NCBI GenBank assembly: GCA_903926465.1 | Contig: CAIYJE010000031.1 | Span: 39,147 to 103,146 of the forward strand | Source: an uncultured Planctomycetales bacterium | GTDB taxonomy: Bacteria; Planctomycetota; Planctomycetia; Isosphaerales; Isosphaeraceae | Length of the DNA: 64,000 bases | Direction: 5' to 3' | In this document: positions 52,974 through 61,300 of the stretch, in pieces | How positions within the stretch are numbered: position 1 is the first letter of the stretch | Layout: the number at the start of each line of letters is the position of its first letter | Notes under the pieces: generated by a model | What the model was told of the DNA's origin: nothing | What the model saw: the letters and a program-made list of their open reading frames with translations, nothing else | Database searches by the model: none | Translations under genes and position numbers: made by a program

Positions 52974-55549
52974 GCAATTCAACACACCATGCCGATCCGC
53001 TGGAACGATTGGTTGCCGCCCTGGCTGCCCATGACTGTGATCCTCGGGAACGCGGTGCTGATTCTTACGAATCGCGCTGCCCTGCTCATGATGGATCACG
53101 GCATAACCTTTCGGTCGATCGTGGCGATGATAACCGTGTGCTGATCCATTGCCACCACGCGCCCGGGTGTGAGGTCCGCGATATCGTCCGGGCGATCGGG
53201 CTGACGATGGCCGACCTTGCGCCGCCTGGCAACGGTGATCGACCTGGCCGTGGCCGTCAACGTCAACGAGGTGCAGATCACCGCAAGGCGCATACCTCGA
53301 GTGATCGCAAGGAAAAGGCGAAACCCAAGTTCCCCAGCCTGGACGCTGCTGTCGCCTGGCTGGATCGCAAGACGAATGCAACCAGTCACAAGGTCTATTC
53401 GTACTCGACCACGTTCAAGGTGATCAGGGTGAACTACGGCGATGGCCAAAAAACCTATCGGCCAGTTCATCAAGCTGATGATGGTTGGTCGATGACTGAC
53501 CCGCCTGGCAAGCTACCGCTGTATAACCAGCCCAGCCTGGCCGATGCCGAAACGGTGCTCTTGGTTGAAGGCGAGAAATGTGCCGACGCGCTGACCGCCT
53601 ACGGGTTCACGGCGACCACCACGGCCCACGGTGCCGAGTCACCACACAAGACCGACCTGACCCCGCTGGCCGGTAAGGTGGTGGTGATCCTGCCCGATGC
53701 CAATGTACCAGGTGAAAGGTACCGCGATGAAATTGCCGGGATTCTGCTCAGACTTGAACCACCTGCGCAGGTGAAGTGCTTACCCCTGGCGCAGATCTGG
53801 CAAACAGAGGAACCGATTCCTGATGGCGGTGATGTTGCTGACTGGCTAACACTCGGGACTCCGAACGAGTGGAGCCGCGAACAATGCGCCGAATACCTTG
53901 CTGACGCGGTACAGCAAGCCCAGCCTTACACCCCGCCGGCTAAGGCTGATGGTTCTGCCCGTGGTGGTGGCGGTGGCCGTGACGCGCCCGGTGTGGATCG
54001 TGGCCCTGGCCGTCAACGAGGTCAACGAGGTGGTGCCGATGGTGATGATGAGGCTCCAGCCAAGCGAAAACTTATCGAGATCGGCAGGGGCGTAGAACTC
54101 TTCCATGCCCCAGACAAGACCGCTTTCGCGCGGGTGCAGGTGCATGATCATCTTGAAATCTACCCCGTAAAGGGGACCGCGTTTAAGGGCTGGTTGTGCC
54201 GCGAGTTTTACAAACTCTGGGATGATTCACCCAGTTCAGAGGCGCTATCGAGCGCCTTGAACTTGCTTGAAGCCCGTGCTCGGTTTGATGGCCCCAAAGA
54301 GTCGGTTTTCGTTCGTGTGAGCGATGCCGATGCCGATGGGCTTTACCACATTGACCTGGCCGACGATGACTGGCGAATCATTCAGATCGGCCCTGATGGC
54401 TGTAAGATTCTGGAGCAAGCTGAATGCGTGGCCTTTCATCGGCCTGATGGCGTTTTACCATTGCCTGCGCCCAAACCAGGGGGAAGTCTTGACGACCTAC
54501 GCGGGCTGATCAACATTGGCTGTGATCAGAACTGGCTGCTCTTTCTGGCCTGGCTGCTGTGGTCAATGCGCCCGGGTGGCCCCTTTGTGATCCTGCTGAT
54601 TCAAGGTGAACAAGGCACGGCAAAATCTGGTCTGACGTCGATCTCGCGCAACCTCATCGACCCGAACGCGGTGCCGCTCAAGGGCGACAAGCTAAGGATT
54701 GATGACCTCTGGATTGCTGCTGTGCAATCGTGGTTGCTTGTGGTCGACAATCTGACCAAGCTGTCCGACGAATTGAGTGATGCGTTCTGCCGCCTGGCCA
54801 CGGGTGGTGGTCACGCAAAACGCAAAAACTACACGGATGACGAGCAGAAGTTTTTCTTTGCCAAGCGCCCACTGCTCATCAATGGGATCGTGGCCCCAGC
54901 AAGCCGACCAGACCTGCTTGACCGCTCGATTCTGTTGACGCTGCCACCGATACCCGATGATAAGCGACGAACCGAGGAAGAGGTAATGGCGATGTTCGCA
55001 GAACTGGCCCCGGGAATCCTCGGTGCCGTGCTCGATCTTCTGTCCAAAGCCTTGAAGACCCTGCCCTCGGTACAACTTGAGCGAATGACCCGTATGGCTG
55101 GTTTCTGCCGGTTCGGTGAAGCCGTGGCCCGGGCGCTGGGAATGAACGCGGGCGCTTTCATGCTCGCCTACGATTCCAACAAACAGGTTTTGACTGATGA
55201 GGCTCTTGAATCGTGCCCGACGGTTGAAGCGATCGTCGTGTTCATGGAATCGCGTGAATCGTGGTGTGGTACTTCTGCCGAACTGCTGAGAGCATTACAT
55301 GCGGCAGATGATGGCGATGGTGCCGATGCATTCACGGTGAGTTCCCCTCGGTCGAACCGGGCGCGGGTGCAGAACCAACTGCCCGAAAATCCGAAAGCGC
55401 TGTCGAACGAGCTAGAACGTCAAAAGCCTGTTCTACGCAGGCTCAAGATTGATGCTCGCAAGATCGAACATCGAACGAATCGCGGTACTCCGTGGATACT
55501 GAGCCGGATCACGGATGCCGCCCCTGCCCGTGAAAAGTACGGGGTGTGA
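52970..55549 (+). CDS. Element-encoded primase-helicase (CHC2-like, TOPRIM, P-loop ATPase)
   Basis: An 859-residue replication protein. Residues 28-75 carry a zinc-binding primase-type domain (SRCPAHDGSRHNLSV with CHHAPGC). A TOPRIM-like domain follows (TVLLVEGEKCADAL near 190-205, VVVILPDAN). A Gly/Arg-rich low-complexity linker (about 310-360) leads to a helicase-like ATPase: Walker A IQGEQGTAKSGL (about residue 543), WLLVVDNL (Walker B), and FCRLATGGGHAKR. A C-terminal domain with NPKALSNELERQKPVLRRL may bind DNA. It probably primes and unwinds the element's own origin. Confidence 0.85.
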   Translation: MSNSTHHADPLERLVAALAAHDCDPRERGADSYESRCPAHDGSRHNLSVDRGDDNRVLIHCHHAPGCEVRDIVRAIGLTMADLAPPGNGDRPGRGRQRQRGADHRKAHTSSDRKEKAKPKFPSLDAAVAWLDRKTNATSHKVYSYSTTFKVIRVNYGDGQKTYRPVHQADDGWSMTDPPGKLPLYNQPSLADAETVLLVEGEKCADALTAYGFTATTTAHGAESPHKTDLTPLAGKVVVILPDANVPGERYRDEIAGILLRLEPPAQVKCLPLAQIWQTEEPIPDGGDVADWLTLGTPNEWSREQCAEYLADAVQQAQPYTPPAKADGSARGGGGGRDAPGVDRGPGRQRGQRGGADGDDEAPAKRKLIEIGRGVELFHAPDKTAFARVQVHDHLEIYPVKGTAFKGWLCREFYKLWDDSPSSEALSSALNLLEARARFDGPKESVFVRVSDADADGLYHIDLADDDWRIIQIGPDGCKILEQAECVAFHRPDGVLPLPAPKPGGSLDDLRGLINIGCDQNWLLFLAWLLWSMRPGGPFVILLIQGEQGTAKSGLTSISRNLIDPNAVPLKGDKLRIDDLWIAAVQSWLLVVDNLTKLSDELSDAFCRLATGGGHAKRKNYTDDEQKFFFAKRPLLINGIVAPASRPDLLDRSILLTLPPIPDDKRRTEEEVMAMFAELAPGILGAVLDLLSKALKTLPSVQLERMTRMAGFCRFGEAVARALGMNAGAFMLAYDSNKQVLTDEALESCPTVEAIVVFMESRESWCGTSAELLRALHAADDGDGADAFTVSSPRSNRARVQNQLPENPKALSNELERQKPVLRRLKIDARKIEHRTNRGTPWILSRITDAAPAREKYGV

Positions 55550-55648
55550 CGGTACAGCGCCGGCGAGTGACGGTAGGACACAAGTACCGTCACTGCCAAA
55601 ACACCATGATTTCAAGCCTCAGTGACGGTAGTGACGGTAGTGACGGTA
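55546..55648. repeat. Iteron-like array, right (GTGACGGTA unit, mostly forward)
   Basis: Forward units at 55546-55554, 55567-55575 and three in tandem at 55622-55648, plus a reverse unit near 55585-55594. Same 9-bp unit as the array at 51419-51509 but in the opposite main orientation. The first unit overlaps the primase stop codon. Confidence 0.75.
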
Positions 55649-55691
55649 CGCCGCCGATTTCAGTTTACCCCACCACACTGGAGATCAGAAC

Positions 55692-56000
55692 ATGACTGCC
55701 GCCGAACTTCACCACCACCTGACCAACGCGGGCGCAGGTGTGACGGTGAGACTCGACTTCGATTGTCCGGCTGGGGTGCTGACCCCCTCGGTCAAGGCTG
55801 GGCTACATGCCCTCAAGCCGATGCTGGTTGCCCGCGTGGCGCTTGAATCGCTGGAATCGGGGCCCCCGGATGATCTGCCTGAAGACCAGCGTACCGAGTG
55901 GTTCCAATTGCGTGACCGCCTGGCATTCATGCTGTCCGCAATGCAGCACGATGAAGAGTACCTGGCCGAACGTGCCGCGATTCAGGCTGAAGGCCAATAA
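55692..56000 (+). CDS. Small protein with TubC-docking-like N-terminus
   Basis: A 102-residue protein from ATG 55692. Residues 3-47 (AELHHHLTNAGAGVTVRLDF, then GVLTPSVKAGLHALKPML) resemble the TubC N-terminal docking domain, common in small proteins of planctomycete elements, though the similarity is only recalled. The C-terminus is acidic-polar and helical (DEEYLAERAAIQAEGQ). Its role in the element is unknown; it lies between the right repeat array and the integrase. Confidence 0.55.
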   Translation: MTAAELHHHLTNAGAGVTVRLDFDCPAGVLTPSVKAGLHALKPMLVARVALESLESGPPDDLPEDQRTEWFQLRDRLAFMLSAMQHDEEYLAERAAIQAEGQ

Positions 56001-56119
56001 AAACCGATCACGCAAGGAAAAGCAGCCTTGCGCCCTCTTGCGTCATGATGCGATACTTACCAATGAAAGAGGGCTGGGGAGCCCAGTCACAAGCAACCCC
56101 AGCCCCAGGAGAAACAAGA

Positions 56120-57577
56120 ATGATCAGTGTATTCAAGCCGACTGGATCACGAAAGTGGGTCATCTCCTACAAGGATGAGACTGGCCGGTTACGGAAGAAG
56201 ACCGGGTTCACTGACAAGGCCGCTACCCAGCGCCTGGCGAACGATCTGGAACGCAAGATCGGCCTGCGCCGTGATGGTGTGCTGACTGCCCGCGATGATG
56301 GTTATGCTGAAGCCGAACGCAAGCCGCTGATGGATCACGTTGCTGACTGGCATGGGTTCATCCTTGGCAAGAATCGCACGGCCAAACATGCCGACTTGAG
56401 CCGCAACCGCTTGACCAAGGTATTAGAGACCGGCAAGGCCCAGCGCCTTACCGATCTGACCCTGACCCGCATTCAAGGTGCCCTCAAGGCCCTGAATGAC
56501 GCGGGGCTGTCGCTCCGCTCCATCGCACACCACGTCCGGGCGCTGAAATCGTTTTCTCGATGGCTCCAACGTGATGCCCGTACTCGGGATGACCTGCTCA
56601 TTGCCTTGACCCCGCCGAACTTCGATTGTGATCGTCGCCACCAGCGCCGCGAACTGACTACTGCCGAGCTTGAAAGGCTGATCCGGGCTGCTGAACAAGG
56701 GGATGCTTTCCGAGGTCTAATCGGTGCCGATCGTGCGATGCTGTACCGCGTGGCGGTGGGTACTGGCCTACGGTGCTCAGAAATCTTGAGCCTGACGCCT
56801 GAGAGTTTCATCGACCTGGACGGCGACCAGCCCGTGGTGAGGGTAAAGGCTGTCAGTTCCAAGCGCCGGCGTGAAGAGAACCAGCCCATGCCCAGACCGC
56901 TGGCCGATGCCCTGGCTGACTGGCTGGTTGGTAAGCCGACTGGGCAACCGCTGTTCAAGTTCAAGGTCACCGATGCCGCTCGCATCATCCGACGTGACCT
57001 GGCTGCCGCTGGTATTGAGTACGAGAGTGCTTCGGGCGTGGCCGATTTTCATGCCTTGCGGGTTAGCTACATAACGATGCTCGGTCGCTCAAACCTTTCT
57101 CTCAAGACCTTGCAAACACTGGCCCGCCACTCTGATCCACGGCTGACCCTGAACACGTATTCGCGGGTGTCGCTCCAAGATCAATCTGCCGCGCTGGAGT
57201 CACTGCCCAGCCTGGCCGGAACCGAGGTCAATCCGATGGTTCTGGCCCTGACTGGAACCGATTCTTTTCCAGGCGCTACCGCCTGCGCTACCGGCGATGA
57301 CTCAGGAATGCATAAACCTATTAATACAAATAGGTTGCGGAAAACCCAGAACGGATTTCTAATCCGTCGGTCAGTGGTTCGAATCCACTCGGGCGTACTA
57401 CCTCTCAAAACCGAATGGGTGCGTCTGAAGACGCCAAACCCAGTAAAAACAGGGCTTTGCTCACCACTCAGGTCAGGCGAGAGGCTGGGCACCCAGAATG
57501 CCAGAATGCGTATACAGACGTACCCAAACGAACCGCGGGTACTACCGAAAATACTACCGCCGTTGACCCGGATCTAG
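56120..57577 (+). CDS. Tyrosine integrase spanning attR
   Basis: A 485-residue phage-type integrase as it stands in the chromosome. ATG 56120 has AGGAG upstream and is preferred to 56045. The N-terminal arm-binding part starts ISVFKPTGSRKWVISYKDETG; the SAM-like core-binding domain lies around 90-170. The catalytic domain has Arg in VGTGLRCSEILSL, His and Arg in FHALRVSYITML, His in LARHSDPRLTLNTYSRV and the terminal nucleophile Tyr there. After residue 400 the frame enters attR (FLIRRSVVRIHSGVL) and ends in chromosomal sequence. In the free circle it would end in a different, conserved tail. Its own gene thus carries the crossover site. Confidence 0.9.
   Translation: MISVFKPTGSRKWVISYKDETGRLRKKTGFTDKAATQRLANDLERKIGLRRDGVLTARDDGYAEAERKPLMDHVADWHGFILGKNRTAKHADLSRNRLTKVLETGKAQRLTDLTLTRIQGALKALNDAGLSLRSIAHHVRALKSFSRWLQRDARTRDDLLIALTPPNFDCDRRHQRRELTTAELERLIRAAEQGDAFRGLIGADRAMLYRVAVGTGLRCSEILSLTPESFIDLDGDQPVVRVKAVSSKRRREENQPMPRPLADALADWLVGKPTGQPLFKFKVTDAARIIRRDLAAAGIEYESASGVADFHALRVSYITMLGRSNLSLKTLQTLARHSDPRLTLNTYSRVSLQDQSAALESLPSLAGTEVNPMVLALTGTDSFPGATACATGDDSGMHKPINTNRLRKTQNGFLIRRSVVRIHSGVLPLKTEWVRLKTPNPVKTGLCSPLRSGERLGTQNARMRIQTYPNEPRVLPKILPPLTRI
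57315..57336. repeat. Inverted repeat next to attR
   Basis: AACCTATT (57315-57322) and AATAGGTT (57329-57336) are a perfect inverted repeat around 6 bases, 13 bases left of the att core and inside the integrase gene. A candidate integrase or excisionase arm site. Confidence 0.55.
57350..57401 (+). repeat. attR: 52-bp direct repeat, right copy
   Basis: Perfect copy of 51066-51117, i.e. the tRNA-Arg(TCT) 3' half from the anticodon stem. It is part of the integrase reading frame. Confidence 0.95.
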
Positions 57578-57747
57578 CCTTGCTGATCAGCGTCTGGCCA
57601 ACGCTGGCTCAGCCGATCCGCGCTGGTGTCCTCGCACTTGTGCAGGCCGCAGCAAATCCTGGAGTCCAGACTTCTGTTTTCTCCCTTTCTCAGACTGAGG
57701 AGGAACAGAACACAGGCACAAAGGGCACACAGGCACAACTCCCATGA
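57402..57747 (+). pseudogene. Frameshifted integrase C-terminal tail of a second element
   Basis: Directly after attR lies a diverged copy of the tail found at 51118-51401. GTAAAAACAGG occurs 42 bases after the att end in both places (51159 and 57443), but the next shared block, CCAGAAT(A/G)CGTATACAGACG, lies 110 bases after att on the left and 100 on the right. The 10-base difference shifts the frame. The distal part in the second frame (AVDPDLALLISVWPTLAQPIR, then AGVLALVQ) matches the left tail (IPDDLASVVEVWDKLPPAVR, then SGIVAMV). It is a remnant of an earlier related element. Confidence 0.8.
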
Positions 57748-57788
57748 AAACTAGGGCTTTCCAGCGTGCCTGTACTGTGCCTGTTGTG
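57709..57788. repeat. Second inverted iteron-like array, unit CACAGGCAC
   Basis: CACAGGCAC at 57711-57719 and 57728-57736 on the left, and inverted GTGCCTGT at 57766-57773 and 57776-57783 on the right, flank AAAACTAGGGCT (57747-57758). The left array of the intact element has the same layout (inverted repeats around AAAATAGGGCT) with a different unit. This is the left-end control region of the older element. Confidence 0.6.
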
Positions 57789-57880
57789 ATCAACACCCAC
57801 GGTACTCAGTCACGCAAGCTCCAGAACTGGCAGTTCATCACCCCGGTTGGTTTCCAGCTAACTGGAAAGGAACAGCGAAG

Positions 57881-58213
57881 ATGCCGAACCCCGAGAACAT
57901 GATCCCGCACCGATGGAAGCCCGGCCAGTCAGGAAACCCCAAGGGCCGGCCCCGGCGAGAGATCACGATGGCGATGATGCACACGCTTGATCAGTCAACT
58001 CTGAGCGCAGACGAGATTGCCGACCTCATCCTTGAGATGGCCCTTGGAAAGCGAGGGCAGGACGGAAAGTGGATTCGCCTCCCCAATCTGGGCTGGATGC
58101 AGCTCCTTTACAACCGTCTGGAGGGTAAGCCGATCAGGTTCATCGAATTCAGCAAGGACATAAAACCGCTCGCCTTTGATAACTTCCGGGAGCCGGTTGA
58201 GGAGGAAGGTTGA
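57881..58213 (+). CDS. DUF5681-domain protein, phage/element associated
   Basis: A 110-residue protein from ATG 57881, preceded by GGAAAGGA about 13 bases upstream. Its N-terminus RWKPGQSGNPKGRPRRE is the DUF5681 signature, a basic, Gly-Asn-Pro rich segment common in phage-like and integrated elements, often near terminase genes. The rest is helical (MMHTLDQSTLSADEIADLILEM, then a ...KPIRFIEFSKDIKPL segment). No terminase gene follows, so it is probably all that is left of the older element. Confidence 0.75.
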   Translation: MPNPENMIPHRWKPGQSGNPKGRPRREITMAMMHTLDQSTLSADEIADLILEMALGKRGQDGKWIRLPNLGWMQLLYNRLEGKPIRFIEFSKDIKPLAFDNFREPVEEEG

Positions 58214-58365
58214 TGAGGATGTGTGAACCGCTCGGTTCTTTGACACAATTTCCACTAACGTCTGCTTGACTCTTGACAACACTTCCCGCTTCCGTTCAGA
58301 TTTTGTCTCTCACCTGGAACAGACACCACGGGGAGCGGTTCGGATGAACCGCGAGGAACCCCCGA
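58214..58365. promoter_or_regulatory. Possible promoter upstream of the YD-repeat gene
   Basis: TTGACA (58273-58278), 17-base spacer, TCAGAT (58296-58301). The -35 is perfect but the -10 matches only weakly, so this is tentative. Confidence 0.35.
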
Positions 58366-61300
58366 TTGCGGAATGGATTCACGCACATCCTGAAGCGCAC
58401 CGCTCCACGACGGATCGTCGCTCGCTTCCCACGTCTGGAGGCCCTGGAAGAGCGTCAACTGCTCACGCACACTTCCACGCTCTGGCCGCCAGTTGCCGCG
58501 GTGCAGCCCCTGCTGATCACGGGCGACCAGACCGCGATACCAAATCGGGTTCGTAGGCCACACCAGCCACGCACTGCAACCGTATCTTTTCAGACCAGCG
58601 ACCAGACCACTTTTCCCGGTGGTCCTGCGAAAACTCTCACAATCACGGCGAACCCGGCACCCGCATCCAATCTCACCGTCACTTTTACGCTTACCGCGGG
58701 TTCGACAGCTCAGATCAACAGTGATTTCAGTATGGCGCCCATGATGAACAGCGTGATCATCCTGGCTGGCCACACAACAGCCGACATCACAATCACGCCA
58801 CTCTACCCGGGCACCACGACTGTATCTGGCAACTCCGTCTGGGTGGGGTACACGTTAACCGGGGTCTCCAACACGTCTTACTCTCTTGTTGATCCAAAAA
58901 CCTCGACCGTTACCATCAGCCCGAATCCTGCTCCGCCCATTATCGGCACACCCAACCCCGGAGCCCCCGGCCTCTTCCCTGGCACCACCGATTCGAATGG
59001 TGGCAACCCGGCGCTCGGTTCGGAATCCGAATCCGGTATTCGTTACGGTAACGGCCAGGTCGACAACGCCACCGGTCAGATCATGGACTCGACCGGATTC
59101 GGCCAGTGGTTCGGCCAGGCGCTTCAGTGGTCGAACATCACGCCTTATTCAGCCGACAGTGTGTTTGGGCTGGGAATGGTCAATTCCGCCACTCCCTCCA
59201 TCCACCAAACCAACGGCAATGGATACATGGTCGTCCAGACCGGCCAGTCGGCTCTCTGGTTTGATCCTGTCGGAAGCGGTTTTCAGGCCCGGTTCTTCGA
59301 GAACACGGCCTACTCGTTGCGCCAGGATGCCACTGGCGACTTCACGTTGATCGATGCTCGAGGCAATCGAATTGCATTTAATGGATTCGGATCAGGCCTC
59401 CCGGTCGCCCAGCGGGGAACATTCAAGAGCCTGACCGACCCTTACGGCAATGTCATCAACACGAAGCGAGACAAGACGACCGGCCAGCTCATGGAGATCC
59501 AGCGCTCGGCCACCGTCAACGGTGTAACCACGAGCGAGGTTTACGGATTCAGCTATGTGGCGGGCGGCAGCAATGCCGGCCTTGTTCAAAGCGTTTCACT
59601 TCAACGCCAGGTCAATGGCGGTACCTGGTCTGTTGTTCGAAAAACCGTGTACGACTATTACGACGGCACACAGGCCTTCGGCAATGCGAGAAATCTCAGG
59701 CTGGAAACGATCGAGGACGGCTCAAAGAACATCCTTGACCAGACCTACTTCCGTTACTATACGGCGAATGAAGCTGGTGGATATGCCGGTGGTTTAAAAT
59801 ACCGGTTTGGCCCTGCGGCCTATGCCCGTTTGGTCGCGGTAGGTCTGACTCTAGCCACCGCCGCTGACACCCAAGTTTCCCCGTTCGCCGATGCCTACTA
59901 CGAATACGATAAACTGCAGCGGGTGACCCTGACCACGGTCCAGGGAGCAGGGATTTCCGGCACCAGCCAGACCACCGGCACTTACAAGTACAGCTACAAG
60001 AACAGTACCAATGCCACAGGCTTCAATACCTGGGCCACCCAGACGGTGGAAACACTCCCCGATGGTAACACCAACACGGTTTACACCAACTTCGCCGGCG
60101 AGGTCATGGTCAAGGATTTCCTTGACCAGACCGATCCAGCCAACACCGCCCTTCAGACGAAGCACTGGTACACCTTCCGTCGATACGATTCTCAGGGACG
60201 GCTCCTGGTGACGGCCGAGCCCTCTGCCGTCACCGGCTACAGTGACACTTATCCCGACCTGATGAACTTCCAGTCGGGCAAATCTCCCTACCTGGCAGAC
60301 TCAACAGGCGTCTTCCACATCCTCGAATATGGCACTTCGCCCACCGCCACCAGCACGGCCGCTGGCGATGTCACGGGCTATGCCAAGGATGAGAAGATCC
60401 AGGTGGGCGAATCCGGCACTGCCATCCTGCTGACCAGTCAGCAATACTTCCAACATGCGAATAATAACCTGAACGATTCGACCACGATCACCATTTATCC
60501 CGAGGCAAATGCCTCTGTTTATCGCACCACCGATGTCAAAAGCGCAGAGACCACAAGCAGTTCTTATTCCTGGCTGAGTGGCAGCAATGGCCTTTATTCG
60601 ACGACGATCAGCGCTCCGGTAATCTCGGCCGCTCAAAACGGGTCGAACGCAGCCGACATCACCACGACCGTCTTTGACACGTTCGGCCAGCCGGTTTGGA
60701 CCAAGGATGCTGATGGATACATCCATTATGCGGCCTTCGATGTGGCCACAGGGGCCGTGGTCCGGTCAATCGTGGACGTGAACACGAATCTGACATCCCT
60801 GTTCACGAACCTCCCTTCCGGCTGGACGACACCGACCGGCGGCGGCCTGAACCTGATGACCCAGATGGTCGTGGATGCTCTGGGGCGGCCCACCAAGGTG
60901 ACGGACCCCAACGGCAATATCAACTACCGGATCTACAACGATCCTCAGCACTGGGTCCGCGCGTATAACGGCTGGACCACGGGTCTGGGGTTACCCACCG
61001 GCCCCACGATCATGACCCGCGCGGACCGAGCGGGCAGCTACCTGGAAACGCTGACGATGGCGGCCCCGCCGAACCTGAACCCAGATGGCACGCCGAACGG
61101 GACCGAGCCCGTTTCCAACTTGCAATTCCTGAGCCGGTCGAAACTCGACAACGCCAACCGTCTGATTGAAAGCGATCGGTACTTCTCACTGGGCGGCATG
61201 ACTTACTCGACCGCCTCATTCCACCTGGGCGAGCTGAACAAGAACTATTACGCCAGCACCACCGGCTATGATCGCAACGGCAACCCCCAGCGCGTGCAAA

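Larger units (their letters stand above)
51066..57401. mobile_element. 6.3-kb integrative element in tRNA-Arg(TCT)
   Basis: Bounded by a perfect 52-bp direct repeat of the tRNA 3' half. It encodes, in order, the 3' tail of the integrase, a divergent small DNA-binding protein, an excisionase-like protein, a 73-residue protein, a primase-helicase, a TubC-like protein and the tyrosine integrase. There are no structural phage genes, conjugation genes or obvious cargo, so it resembles a minimal replicating integrative element or phage-satellite-like element. Whether it replicates as a circle is inferred from the primase-helicase and the iteron-like arrays. Confidence 0.9.

Noticed and set aside
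57181..57492. 103-residue minus-strand frame with PEWIRTTDRRIRNP
   Set aside because: This is the well-known spurious protein read antisense across a tRNA 3' half, here the attR copy.
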